Shown here in pieces: positions 44,077 through 52,919 of a stretch of 64,000 bases of DNA. Below the pieces are notes generated by a model. That model was given only the letters and a program-made list of their open reading frames with translations, did not search any database and had not been told where the DNA came from. Each line of letters begins with the position of its first letter. Positions within the stretch are counted from its first letter, which is position 1. Origin of the DNA: JBCBWG01 sp038523925 (lineage in GTDB: Bacteria; Pseudomonadota; Alphaproteobacteria; Rhizobiales; Hyphomicrobiaceae); NCBI GenBank assembly GCA_038523925.1, contig JBCBIY010000001.1, positions 186,001 through 250,000 of the forward strand, written 5' to 3'. Position numbers and translations under genes: made by a program.

Positions 44077-44934
44077 TCAGGCGGCCTGCAACGCGGCGGC
44101 GTGATGCGCGATGTGGTCGTCAATGAAGGTCGCGATGAAGAAGTAACTGTGATCGTAGCCTTCGTGACGACGCAGCGTCAGCGGGTGGCCGTGGGTGTCG
44201 GCAGCCGCTTCGATCAGCTCTGGCTTGAGCTGCGTTTCGATAAAGGTATCGGCGAGGCCCTGATCGATTAGAAGCGGCAGGCGCTCGGTCGCCGTCGCGA
44301 TCAGGTCCGTCGTGTCGTATGCGGCCCAGGCCGCTCGGTCGCTTCCGAGATAGCCGGAAAACGCTTTCTCGCCCCAGGGGCACTGGCTGGGCGCAACGAT
44401 GGGTGAGAACGCCGAAACCGATCGATAGCGGCCGGGATTCTTAAGCGCGATCGTCAACGCGCCATGGCCGCCCATTGAGTGTCCCGAAAGCCCCATACGG
44501 CTTGTGTCGATCGCGAATTGGTCCGCGACAACGCCGGGCAGCTCGTCGACCACGTAATCGTACATGCGGTAGTTGGCCGACCACGGCGCCTCGGTGGCGT
44601 TGACGTAGAAGCCTGCCCCCAGGCCGAAGTCGTACGCGCCATCAGGATCGTCGGGCACGTCAGGCCCACGCGGCGAGGTATCCGGCGCAATCACTGCGAT
44701 GCCGTCGGCCGCCGCGCGTCTCTGTGCTCCGGCTTTCGTGACGAAGTTCTCGTCCGTGCAAGTGAGGCCCGACAGCCAAACGAGCAGCGGGACTGCGCCG
44801 GTGTTGGCGGCAGGCGGCAGATAAAGGCTCGCCGTCATCTCGCAGTTGCAGGCTGTCGAGGTGTGCTTGAACCGGATCTGACGGCCGTCGAAACAGCGGT
44901 TCTCGCTTACGATCTCGATCGCCATTGCGCGCAT
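44077..44934 (-). CDS. fghA: S-formylglutathione hydrolase
   Basis: A 285-residue alpha/beta hydrolase of the FghA/esterase D family. It has the typical IRFKHTSTACNCEMTASLYLPP opening, VWLSGLTCTDENF, the nucleophile elbow GHSMGG, and a late Asp/His pair (LIDQGLADTF, GYDHSYFFIATF). It hydrolyses S-formylglutathione to formate and glutathione in formaldehyde oxidation. A glutathione-dependent formaldehyde dehydrogenase is not in the window. The start may be 44934 or 44925. Confidence 0.93.
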   Translation of the reverse strand: MRAMAIEIVSENRCFDGRQIRFKHTSTACNCEMTASLYLPPAANTGAVPLLVWLSGLTCTDENFVTKAGAQRRAAADGIAVIAPDTSPRGPDVPDDPDGAYDFGLGAGFYVNATEAPWSANYRMYDYVVDELPGVVADQFAIDTSRMGLSGHSMGGHGALTIALKNPGRYRSVSAFSPIVAPSQCPWGEKAFSGYLGSDRAAWAAYDTTDLIATATERLPLLIDQGLADTFIETQLKPELIEAAADTHGHPLTLRRHEGYDHSYFFIATFIDDHIAHHAAALQAA

Positions 44935-45037
44935 GTCCAGGAGCAGTTGAAGACGACCCGACCGTATGCGGCGCGTGCGCTCGTCGCAATGCCTCTTCGT
45001 CTGGCATTGGACACGCGCGAACTGATAGGTTCGGGCG

Positions 45038-45772
45038 ATGCGCGATCCGATCGATGTTTACGTCTGGCCGCTTGATGTTCCGCCCGCGCGGCGGCAGTCG
45101 CTTGCGGCGCACTTGTCAGACTGCGAGCGCGCGCGCCTTTCGGATGCCACGCTTTCGGCGGTGCAGGAAGAGGTGGTGATTGGCCGTGGGATTATGCGTG
45201 AGGTCGTCGGGCTCTATCTCGGCTGTGCGCCTGATGCTGTTGCCTTGACGCGCGGGCCGCATGGCAAACCGGAACTCGCCGACACCACGCCAGCGCTTCA
45301 CTTCAACTTAAGCCACAGCGGCGGCATGGCCGCACTTGCTGTTTCGCGTGAGGCCCCGGTCGGGGTCGACATCGAGGCAGCGCGCCCGGTGACCGATCAG
45401 CTTATGCGCGCGGCGATGACCGATGAAGAGAGGTGCGCGCTTGAAGGGTTGTCGGCCGGCGCGCAGCAGGACGGGGTTTTCTGCCGATGGGTGTGCAAGG
45501 AGGCGGCGCTCAAGGGCGTTGGCAACGGGCTCGCCGGCGGCTGGCGTGAGATGACCGTTGAAGCCGGAGCGGGCCCGTCGCTGATCGCTTCGGCCCGGAT
45601 CGTGGCTGGCTCGCCGCACGGAGATGATCACCCGCCCTGGCGGTTCGCGGCGATGGACTTGCCGGCAGGCTTCTACGGCGCTGTCGCCGCACAGTCCGAC
45701 GCGCCGCTTGCAGTCCGCCAGCGTATGCTCACGCCGAATGTCACCTGCGACCCAAGTCTACTCACGCGCTAA
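45038..45772 (+). CDS. 4'-phosphopantetheinyl transferase (Sfp/Gsp type)
   Basis: A 244-residue pseudodimeric transferase: HFNLSHSGGMAAL, VGVDIEAARPV with Mg-binding acidic residues, and the signature FCRWVCKEAALKGVG (WxxKEA). It loads phosphopantetheine onto carrier proteins of secondary or specialised pathways; no such carrier is seen nearby. It is separate from AcpS at 35.9 kb. It is divergent from fghA and stands alone. Confidence 0.9.
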   Translation: MRDPIDVYVWPLDVPPARRQSLAAHLSDCERARLSDATLSAVQEEVVIGRGIMREVVGLYLGCAPDAVALTRGPHGKPELADTTPALHFNLSHSGGMAALAVSREAPVGVDIEAARPVTDQLMRAAMTDEERCALEGLSAGAQQDGVFCRWVCKEAALKGVGNGLAGGWREMTVEAGAGPSLIASARIVAGSPHGDDHPPWRFAAMDLPAGFYGAVAAQSDAPLAVRQRMLTPNVTCDPSLLTR

Positions 45773-45954
45773 GCACCCGGAATCAAAGTGTGATCGCGGC
45801 TGAGCGGGCCGCGACACCTGATTGGATTGAAACAATTTTCTAGACAACTTCCGCGTGGTACCGGTAACCGTCTGTACGCTGGAGCCAATGAAACTCCGGC
45901 ACCTCTCACGTGTTGTGCTCAATCCGCCGTCGTCATTTTACGGGTCTTACGCGT

Positions 45955-47406
45955 ATGTCGAGCGTCTCTCCCGATCGTGACAGCCTACCCTTCGGTTGGT
46001 TCCTCGTCGGCGCGTCCGCGCGGAACATCCGCCGCAATCCGCTGCGCTCAAGCATGCGCGCGCTCGGGATCGCGCAGCTCGCGATCGCGTTCATCGCAGC
46101 CGTCGCGATGAAGCTGGTCTACCTCGATGGCATCCTGCAGTCGGGCCAGAGCACCCTGCCGTTCGCCGTCGCAGGGCTGCTGCTGATGGTGCCGCTGTCG
46201 TTTGCATTCAAGCAATCCGGCCTCAACGATCAACGCGCTTTGCTGCAGCCGACACTCGAGTTCGGGCGTATCATCGGGATCATCGCGCTTTCATTCCTCG
46301 TGCTCGTCGGCGTTCTGTATCTGGCGAAGTTCACGCACTACTACTCGCGCGCGTGGCTGCTTCTCTGGTTTCTGACGACCGTTGGCGGGGTCATCCTGGT
46401 GCGGTCTCTGACCAGCCGGCGGCTGAAGCGTTTGCATGACGCCGGCGCACTCCGCCGTCGCGTCGCGCTCTATGGGCAGTCCAGTCATGTGATGGCGATC
46501 CGCGAACAGCTTGAGCGCGACAACCCCGGTGTCGATGTCACGGCCGTCTTCACGCAGGCAGCGGGCCTCGAAGACGGCGCACGCTGTTCGGAACTCGGCC
46601 ACTTGCGGAGCGCCATGCAGGCTGGCGAGTATGATCAGGTGATCATCGGGCTGCCGGACACGGAGCGCACGAAGATCCGTGCCGCCGTCACCGGTCTTGC
46701 ACCTTACACGCAGGAGCTGCTGCTGCTCTCAGACCTGCGCCAGCGGAAGATGCCGCGCCACGGCGTCGCGAGTGTCGGCAAGCTCCGCGCTGACGTGATC
46801 AGCCCCGTCAGCCAGGCGGAACAGAACCAGAGCCTCAAGCGCGCCTCCGATGTGTTGATGGCGGGCATTCTGCTCGTGGCAGTCGCGCCTCTGCTTCTGG
46901 TGATCGCGATTGCGATCAAGCTCGACAGCCGGGGCGACGTCTTCTTCCGTCAGCGGCGGCACGGCAAAAACAACCGCGTGTTCCGCATCTTTAAGTTCCG
47001 CACCATGTCCGTCGCCGAGGACGGCGATGTCGTCACGCAGGCGGCGCGAAACGATTCGCGGGTCACTCGGGTCGGTCGCATCCTGCGCAAAACGAGCCTC
47101 GATGAGCTGCCACAGTTGCTGAACGTGCTGCGCGGTGAAATGTCGATTGTCGGCCCGCGGCCGCACGCGCTTGCCCATGAGCAGTCGTTTGAAGCATCGC
47201 TCGACATGTTCTCACGCCGCCGGCGCGTGCTGCCGGGCATCACCGGCTGGGCGCAGGTCAACGGGTTTCGCGGCGAGACCAAGACGCTTGAAGACATCGA
47301 AGGTCGGATGACCTGCGACCTCTACTACGTCGACAACTGGTCCATCTGGCTCGATCTTGAGATCTTGGTTCGCACAGTTCTGACCGTGTTCCGCGGCGCG
47401 CACTAG
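45955..47406 (+). CDS. polyprenyl-phosphate sugar phosphotransferase (WcaJ-like)
   Basis: A 483-residue membrane enzyme. The N-terminal half has about four transmembrane helices and a nucleotide-sugar-like domain (RRVALYGQSSHVMAIREQL). The C-terminal half is the bacterial sugar transferase domain: KRASDVLMAGILLVAVAPLLL, FRQRRHGKNNRVFRIFKFRTM, RRTSLDELPQLLNVLRGEMS-like (here RKTSLDELPQLLNVL) and SIVGPRPHA. It starts exopolysaccharide synthesis by moving a sugar-1-phosphate onto undecaprenyl phosphate. I chose the ATG at 45955. It lies upstream of rfbA. Confidence 0.9.
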   Translation: MSSVSPDRDSLPFGWFLVGASARNIRRNPLRSSMRALGIAQLAIAFIAAVAMKLVYLDGILQSGQSTLPFAVAGLLLMVPLSFAFKQSGLNDQRALLQPTLEFGRIIGIIALSFLVLVGVLYLAKFTHYYSRAWLLLWFLTTVGGVILVRSLTSRRLKRLHDAGALRRRVALYGQSSHVMAIREQLERDNPGVDVTAVFTQAAGLEDGARCSELGHLRSAMQAGEYDQVIIGLPDTERTKIRAAVTGLAPYTQELLLLSDLRQRKMPRHGVASVGKLRADVISPVSQAEQNQSLKRASDVLMAGILLVAVAPLLLVIAIAIKLDSRGDVFFRQRRHGKNNRVFRIFKFRTMSVAEDGDVVTQAARNDSRVTRVGRILRKTSLDELPQLLNVLRGEMSIVGPRPHALAHEQSFEASLDMFSRRRRVLPGITGWAQVNGFRGETKTLEDIEGRMTCDLYYVDNWSIWLDLEILVRTVLTVFRGAH

Positions 47407-47543
47407 CGCAATTTCGCCCGATCGGCTTGCCGGCCCGCTGCGAGATGCTGCGGCGCTTTAGCGTAAATGAAACCTTGATGGGCTAGTCTCTCGCGCGGTT
47501 CGGCCCTGTGCCGGGCCCGTGCAACGGAAGACGGGCAGAGCGC

Positions 47544-48404
47544 ATGAAGGGCATCATCCTCGCGGGCGGTTCAGGCACGCGGCTGCATCCGATGACGCAG
47601 GTCGTCTCCAAGCAGTTGCTGCCGGTCTACGACAAGCCGATGATCTACTATCCGCTGTCGACCCTGATGCTCGCCGGCATCCGCGATATCCTGATCATCT
47701 CGACGCCGCACGATCTGCCGTTGTTCGAACGCCTCCTCGGCGACGGGGCACGCTGGGGCCTAGCGATCTCTTATGCCGAGCAGCCGCGGCCGGAAGGCCT
47801 CGCGCAGGCCTACACCATCGGCGCGGACTTCGTCGGCCGCGACCCGTCGGCGCTCATTCTCGGCGACAATATCTTTTACGGTCACGGCATGACGGAGCTG
47901 CTGGCGAGAGCCGCCGCGCGCAACAGCGGTGCCTCGGTCTTTGCCTATCAGGTCGGCGACCCGGAGCGGTATGGCATCGTTGAGCTGGACGCTGACGCGC
48001 GCGCGATCTCGATCGAAGAGAAGCCCGCCAAGCCGAAGTCCGACTGGGCCGTCACCGGGCTCTACTTCTACGACCAGCGCGTCGTCGACATTGCGCGTGA
48101 TCTGAAGCCATCGGCGCGCGGCGAGCTGGAGATCACGGACGTCAACGCGGCGTATCTGGAGTCCGGCGAACTGTTCGTTGAACGCATGGGCCGCGGCTAT
48201 GCCTGGCTCGACACCGGCACGCCGGACTCATTGAACGAGGCGGCGGACTACGTCCGCGCGCTAGAGAAGCGACAGCGATACCGGATTTCGTGCCCGGAAG
48301 AGGTCGCGCATTTCATGGGCTTTATTGACGATGCGCAGCTTGAGCGCCTCGCGGCCGAGCTCGGCAAATCAAACTACGGCGCGTATCTGAAAAGCCTGCT
48401 CTGA
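47544..48404 (+). CDS. rfbA: glucose-1-phosphate thymidylyltransferase
   Basis: A 286-residue nucleotidyltransferase: MKGIILAGGSGTRLHPMT, KPMIYYPLSTLMLAGIRDI, GDNIFYGHG and EEKPAKPKSDWAVTGLYFYD. It makes dTDP-glucose from glucose 1-phosphate and dTTP, the first step toward dTDP-rhamnose. The other rfb genes (rfbB, rfbC, rfbD) are not in the window. It follows the sugar phosphotransferase by about 137 bp and is probably in the same polysaccharide function. Confidence 0.94.
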   Translation: MKGIILAGGSGTRLHPMTQVVSKQLLPVYDKPMIYYPLSTLMLAGIRDILIISTPHDLPLFERLLGDGARWGLAISYAEQPRPEGLAQAYTIGADFVGRDPSALILGDNIFYGHGMTELLARAAARNSGASVFAYQVGDPERYGIVELDADARAISIEEKPAKPKSDWAVTGLYFYDQRVVDIARDLKPSARGELEITDVNAAYLESGELFVERMGRGYAWLDTGTPDSLNEAADYVRALEKRQRYRISCPEEVAHFMGFIDDAQLERLAAELGKSNYGAYLKSLL

Positions 48405-48415
48405 GCGCAGACGCT

Positions 48416-49039
48416 CTAGAGCTTCGGGCTGTACTGGATCGCCGAACGGTCAGTGATGAGCCGGCCCCAGTACGCATTGTACGGGTGGACCTTGTCGGTC
48501 GGCTGGGCGGCCGGGGTCGCAAGCGGCCGATTGCTGTTGCGCCAGCCGAAGATGCCTTTTGCAAGATTGTGTACGACGGCCGGACGCTGAGCGGCGCGAT
48601 CCACAAGCGCTGCTTGGACGCGTTCGGCGAGCTTCGACGACCTGACGCCGACCGAGCAGTAGAAAACGACGCGCTTGCCCGCGATGCGATCACCGTGGGC
48701 CCTAAAGAAGTCATCCGCGGACATGCCGGGCGCGACGCGGATTGCGTTGGCGAGATGGCTCACCGCAAACTCATCCGGCCGGCGAACGTCGAACAAGACG
48801 GTGTCGGACGCACCGACATCTCCTGCCAGTGCGGTGGCTGAGAGGTGCGACACGCCCGGATAGTCGCGCACAACGTCGGCGTGAACATCGTCGAGCGCTT
48901 TGTCCGCGCGCCCGGCGGCGACAAGCGCAATCGAGGCGACGGCTGCCATGATGACTCCGATGGTCGCGAGCCAGCGTGGGCGGACGGAGATGTTAACGCT
49001 CATGATCGTAGCGGGCGGATGAGTTGCTCCTAGTGACAT
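48416..49039 (-). CDS. membrane-anchored rhodanese-like protein
   Basis: A 207-residue protein with an N-terminal hydrophobic anchor (ATIGVIMAAVASIALVAAG) and a rhodanese domain at about 60-170: TVLFDVRRPDEFAVSHLANAIRV and the active-site loop FYCSVGVRSSKLAE with the nucleophilic cysteine. The C-terminal part (FGWRNSNRPL, YNAYWGRLI) resembles single-domain rhodaneses. It may move sulphur or carry redox function in the periplasm; substrate unknown. It converges on rfbA with 11 bp between stops. Confidence 0.8.
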   Translation of the reverse strand: MSLGATHPPATIMSVNISVRPRWLATIGVIMAAVASIALVAAGRADKALDDVHADVVRDYPGVSHLSATALAGDVGASDTVLFDVRRPDEFAVSHLANAIRVAPGMSADDFFRAHGDRIAGKRVVFYCSVGVRSSKLAERVQAALVDRAAQRPAVVHNLAKGIFGWRNSNRPLATPAAQPTDKVHPYNAYWGRLITDRSAIQYSPKL

Positions 49040-49133
49040 CTTACGCCGGTTCGCGCGCGCTTGGACCGCTTAACAAGGCGTTGCCGCGAACACAGCCGAT
49101 CACATTCGGGTCAGTCCGCCGCCGGCGTGGCCC

Positions 49134-50210
49134 CTAAGCCCGCACCAAGACATGGCCGCGCATGATTGGCCGCGCGGTTCGCACGAGCCCCGCCGATGCA
49201 ACTGTCGTCGTCTCGCCGGCCCCGCTCGTCTCAAGCTGGACGCCGATCGTACCGCTCGGATGCTCAATGGTGATGTCGCGCGGGTTGTCAGTCGACGCGC
49301 GCGCGAGGCCATGCGCGACCGTCCCCTCAATCGCCAGCGCGGATGCAACGCAGGCCGCCCCGGTCACGGCGTGCGCCGGATGCAGCGACAGCGGCGTCAG
49401 ATAGCGCGATGAGACGTCGCCGCCGAGCGCCGGCGCGGCGAGAAGCCCGACCTTCGGCACCACGCTATCGGAGACATCGCCGAGGCCCATGCGCGCGCCG
49501 GCCTCGCGGCGGAGCGGTTCCGTTTTGGTGACGATCGCGTCGATGACCGGATCAAGCTCGGCCTTTGTCTCGTGCCCGCTGATGCCGAAGTCGGCGGCGC
49601 GCATCAGCACCATCGGCATCGCGACATCGACGCAACTGACGGCGATGCCGCCAATCTCGTCGGTCCGTTTGCCTGTTGGGAACAGCGCGCCAGTTTTCGA
49701 GCCGACCACATCCATGAAGTTCAGCGTGATCGGCGCCGCGCTGCCCGGAACGCCGGCGATCTCGCAGGCCCCGTCGTACGTGACCCGCCCGTCAGGCGTT
49801 TGCACGACGGCTTCAATGAGGCTCGCCGTGTTGACGTTGAAGATGCGGACGATCGTCTGGCCAGCGCCTGCCGCAACGAGGCCTTCCTCAATCGCAAATG
49901 GGCCGACGCCTGCGAGCATATTCCCGCACGACGGCGCGGTGTCGACCAGCGCGCGTTCAATGTCGACCTGCGCGAAAAGATAATCGACGTCGACGCCCGG
50001 TCGCGCTGACTTGGAGACAATCGCGACCTTGCTGGTCACCGTCGTCGCCCCGCCGAGCCCGTCGATCTGGCGCGGGTCAGGCGAGCCCATCGCCGACAGC
50101 AGCGCCCGGTCTCGTGCGGCCGTCGCGGCGGGCAGGTTGTCTGCCAGGAAATAGGGCCCGCGCGATGTGCCGCCGCGCATGAACGTGCAGGGGATCTCGA
50201 TCAACGGCAT
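49134..50210 (-). CDS. PrpF-family isomerase (4-oxalomesaconate tautomerase-like)
   Basis: A 358-residue protein of the PrpF fold (double diaminopimelate-epimerase-like halves): IPCTFMRGGTSRGPYFLADNLP near the start, DGLGGATTVTSKVAIV, and SCGNMLAGVGPFAIEEGLV. The family includes methylaconitate isomerase (PrpF) and 4-oxalomesaconate tautomerase (GalD/LigU). The neighbours give no prp genes, so tautomerase is more likely than propionate-pathway isomerase. A terminator lies between it and the upstream betaine operon, so it likely has its own promoter. Confidence 0.82.
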   Translation of the reverse strand: MPLIEIPCTFMRGGTSRGPYFLADNLPAATAARDRALLSAMGSPDPRQIDGLGGATTVTSKVAIVSKSARPGVDVDYLFAQVDIERALVDTAPSCGNMLAGVGPFAIEEGLVAAGAGQTIVRIFNVNTASLIEAVVQTPDGRVTYDGACEIAGVPGSAAPITLNFMDVVGSKTGALFPTGKRTDEIGGIAVSCVDVAMPMVLMRAADFGISGHETKAELDPVIDAIVTKTEPLRREAGARMGLGDVSDSVVPKVGLLAAPALGGDVSSRYLTPLSLHPAHAVTGAACVASALAIEGTVAHGLARASTDNPRDITIEHPSGTIGVQLETSGAGETTTVASAGLVRTARPIMRGHVLVRA

Positions 50211-50246
50211 CGGCGGGCCTCGCTTGCGATCTCTGGAGCGCGGACA

Positions 50247-50275
50247 TGAAAAGAGGGGCCGCGGCGGGCCCCTCT
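50247..50275 (-). terminator. intrinsic terminator of the betaine-type ABC operon
   Basis: On the minus strand a 9-bp perfect stem (AGAGGGGCC with GGCCCCTCT around a GCGGCG-type loop) is followed by TTTTC. It sits about 32 bp after the binding-protein stop. This is the clearest minus-strand intrinsic terminator in the window and separates the ABC operon from the PrpF-family gene. Confidence 0.88.
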
Positions 50276-50306
50276 CAACTTAGCACAAGATGGTCCGACG
50301 ACCGGA

Positions 50307-51260
50307 TCAGTTGATCCAGGTGTCGACCGTATCCTTGTTGTCCTTGACCCAGGCTTCAGCGACGTCCTGCGGATCTTCCTTGTCGCGGCCGATCTTCAGG
50401 ATCCACTGGTTCACAACAGCGGGGTCGAGCTTGATCTGGCTTAGGAACTTCGCAGCCTTCGGGCTCCGCTTTTCCAGCGACTTCGAGTAGGCGATGAAGA
50501 TCTCGGCGTCTGCGTGCTTGCAGGCAAACTTCGAGGCATCGAGCCAGTCTTCCTGGTCGAGCTTCAGGCTCATGCAGCCATCCGACCGTGCCGGCTCTGA
50601 GAGCGGGCTGATCTTGTAGGCGGCGTGGATCCACTCCGGCGTCCAGTAGTAGAACAGGATCGGCTTCTCGGTCGCATAGGACGACTTGAGCTGCGCCTTG
50701 AACGCTGCGTCAGAGACGATCTCCGGTTCCCAGAGCTCGGAGAGGCCATAGTCTTTGAACTTGACCTGCCACATCTTCGTGGACTTCCAGCTCGCGTCTC
50801 CGGCCCAATATTCGCCCTTGCCGTTGCCGTCCTTGTCGAACATCGCGGCGATCTCAGGGTTCTTCAGGTCCTCGAACGACTTGATCTTGTCGGCGAGATA
50901 GTGCGGCACGTACATGCCCTGCGTGCCGGTGTAGGGCTTGTTGTGCGCGACGCTCTTGGCGCCTTCGATGAACTTGTCCCAGATGGCCTGCTGGTTCGGC
51001 ATCCACATGTCGGTATAGACGTCGATCGAGCCGTCGCCCTTGTCCATCCCGGCTGCGATGATTGACTGGTCGCTCATGCCCTTGACGATCTCGGCTTCGC
51101 CGCCGAGCCGGGTTTCGATCACGGCCTTGATGACGTGGCCAATCGCCTTGGCGCCGGTCCAGTTGAGGTCGGAAATCTTGACCTTCTCCTGAGCCATCGC
51201 GGCACCGCTAGACGCAACGGCGACGAGCGCCGTGGCTGCAATGGTTTTGGCTAGTTTCAC
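50307..51260 (-). CDS. glycine betaine/proline-type ABC substrate-binding protein
   Basis: A 317-residue OpuAC/ProX-like protein. The GTG at 51260 has GGGAGAAAG four bases upstream and gives a signal peptide ending in AMAQ; the longer frame to 51296 is unlikely. The mature part (VKISDLNWTGAKAIGHVIKAVIE, YTDMWMPNQQAIWDKF) contains tryptophans and aromatics expected for a quaternary-ammonium cage. It delivers an osmolyte or related ligand to the permease. It is the third gene of the operon and is followed by a strong terminator. Confidence 0.9.
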   Translation of the reverse strand: MKLAKTIAATALVAVASSGAAMAQEKVKISDLNWTGAKAIGHVIKAVIETRLGGEAEIVKGMSDQSIIAAGMDKGDGSIDVYTDMWMPNQQAIWDKFIEGAKSVAHNKPYTGTQGMYVPHYLADKIKSFEDLKNPEIAAMFDKDGNGKGEYWAGDASWKSTKMWQVKFKDYGLSELWEPEIVSDAAFKAQLKSSYATEKPILFYYWTPEWIHAAYKISPLSEPARSDGCMSLKLDQEDWLDASKFACKHADAEIFIAYSKSLEKRSPKAAKFLSQIKLDPAVVNQWILKIGRDKEDPQDVAEAWVKDNKDTVDTWIN

Positions 51261-51345
51261 GGAACTTTCTCCCTTTACGTCGACTGTCGTCGACACCTAT
51301 GCCGCGGGCCGGCGTGCGCCATCCCGCTGCAGTCGTCTTCACACG

Positions 51346-52917
51346 TCATTGCGTGCGAACCTTGTTGGCCTTCTGCACCACGCGGTCGATCATCATGGCG
51401 ATCAGCGCAATGGCAACGCCGGCGAGGATGCCGCGGCCGGTTTCAGTGTTCTGCAGAGCCTCGACGACCAGGAAGCCAAGTCCACCTGCACCGATGAGTG
51501 CTGCGACGACGGCCATGGACAGGCACATCATGACGACCTGATTGACGCCCGCCATGATCGACGGCAGCGCGAGCGGCAGCTCGACCTTGCTGAGGAGTTG
51601 CCGCGGGCTCGCGCCGAAGGCGAGGGCGGCTTCCTTCGTGCTCGAGGGGACCTGCTTGATGCCAAGCGCCGTCAGCCGGACGATCGGCGGCATCGAGAAG
51701 ATAACCGTCGCGATGATGCCGGGCGGCTTGCCAAGCGAGAAGAAGGCGACGGCCGGCAGCAGATATACGAACGACGGGATCGTCTGCATGATGTCGAGGA
51801 TCGGCGTGATGATGGCCGACGCCCGCTGCGATTTGCCGACCCAGATGCCGAGCGGCAGCCCGATGACGATGCAGATGATGGTCGAGGCGACGACAATCGC
51901 AATCGTGCTCATGCCGGTCTGCCAGAAGCCGAACAGCGCAATGTAGATGAGGGAGGCTGCAACGAATGCTGCAATCCTTGGCCCCGCCGCCGCATAGGCA
52001 ATCAACATGAAAACTGCCGCGGTCACAGGCCAGGGCGTGCCAACGAACACCGCTTCGATGGCGTTGAGCATCACACGGAGCCAGTAGGTGATGCCGTCAA
52101 AGAACCAGCCGTAGAAGACCTTTGCGTAGGTGATCGACTGGTCAATCGTCTCGGCGGTAAACGTGTTGAGATTGACCTGACGCGTTGACGTTTGCTCGCG
52201 CTTCACCATCGAGCGCGTGCCGTCTTCGTTGCGCGGATAGTCAAACTGCGCCGGCCGGTCAAACCGCATCAGCGTTGGAAACTCGCTGATCGTCCAGCAG
52301 TCAAACTTTTGTTTGAACGTAACCGGCTCGCCGCGGGCTTCGAGGCGGTCATAGCGGAAGCACGTGCGCTGGTCGGGCGCGAACTGCGACGCGCGGTAGA
52401 GCGTCAGCGGCGCGACCATCAGGATGATGAGGCCGGCGAGGATCAACCGGGTCGTGTTCGTGCCGGATGGCTTCGACCGGTCGAGCCGCCAGGCTGCATA
52501 CTGGCCGTAGTACATCCGGTCGGCGAGCCAGCCGACGAGCAGGCGGCCGATGACAAACGTCGCGATCGCAGCGACGAGATGAAGGTTTGTCCAGCCATCG
52601 TAGCGCGTGACGAGAAACGCCTTGTCGTCGATCACGGCCTGCGCGGAGGCCGTCGCGTATTTGTAGACGAGTGCTGCGTTGACGAGCGTGATCATGTCGA
52701 TCGCGAGCGCCAGCCAGAACATGAACCAGTTGCCGCGCCACGCCGCCCACACGAAGCTGCCGACGCCCGCTGCTGCGTTAATGTGGGTCCGACGCAGCTC
52801 CGCGCGCTGCAGCGTCAGGAACGTGCGTGCGTAGTAATCGCCATTGACCGCTGCGAAATCGCGAAACGGTTCAGTCGGGTCCGTTGGCTTCGATGCGCCT
52901 TCCACCTCCTTCTGCAT
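51346..52917 (-). CDS. glycine betaine-type ABC permease with extra N-terminal membrane domain
   Basis: A 523-residue protein, far longer than a plain ProW/OpuAB permease (about 280-350). The C-terminal half is a standard OpuAB permease with IGLPLGIWVGKSQR and the EAA loop KEAALAFGASPRQLLSKVELPLALPSIMAG. The N-terminal half (about 1-250) adds three or so membrane helices (WFMFWLALAIDMITLV, LHLVAAIATFVIGRLLVGW, TRLILAGLIILMVAPLTLY) and a soluble loop with two cysteines. The first part resembles DUF2628-type membrane segments. The gene starts 2 bp after the ATPase stop. Confidence 0.87.
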   Translation of the reverse strand: MQKEVEGASKPTDPTEPFRDFAAVNGDYYARTFLTLQRAELRRTHINAAAGVGSFVWAAWRGNWFMFWLALAIDMITLVNAALVYKYATASAQAVIDDKAFLVTRYDGWTNLHLVAAIATFVIGRLLVGWLADRMYYGQYAAWRLDRSKPSGTNTTRLILAGLIILMVAPLTLYRASQFAPDQRTCFRYDRLEARGEPVTFKQKFDCWTISEFPTLMRFDRPAQFDYPRNEDGTRSMVKREQTSTRQVNLNTFTAETIDQSITYAKVFYGWFFDGITYWLRVMLNAIEAVFVGTPWPVTAAVFMLIAYAAAGPRIAAFVAASLIYIALFGFWQTGMSTIAIVVASTIICIVIGLPLGIWVGKSQRASAIITPILDIMQTIPSFVYLLPAVAFFSLGKPPGIIATVIFSMPPIVRLTALGIKQVPSSTKEAALAFGASPRQLLSKVELPLALPSIMAGVNQVVMMCLSMAVVAALIGAGGLGFLVVEALQNTETGRGILAGVAIALIAMMIDRVVQKANKVRTQ

Positions 52918-52919
52918 CG

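Noticed and set aside
45794..45814. Inverted repeat TCGCGGC/GCCGCGA after the phosphopantetheinyl transferase gene
   Set aside because: No T-run follows on the plus strand, so it was not called a terminator, though it may slow transcription.
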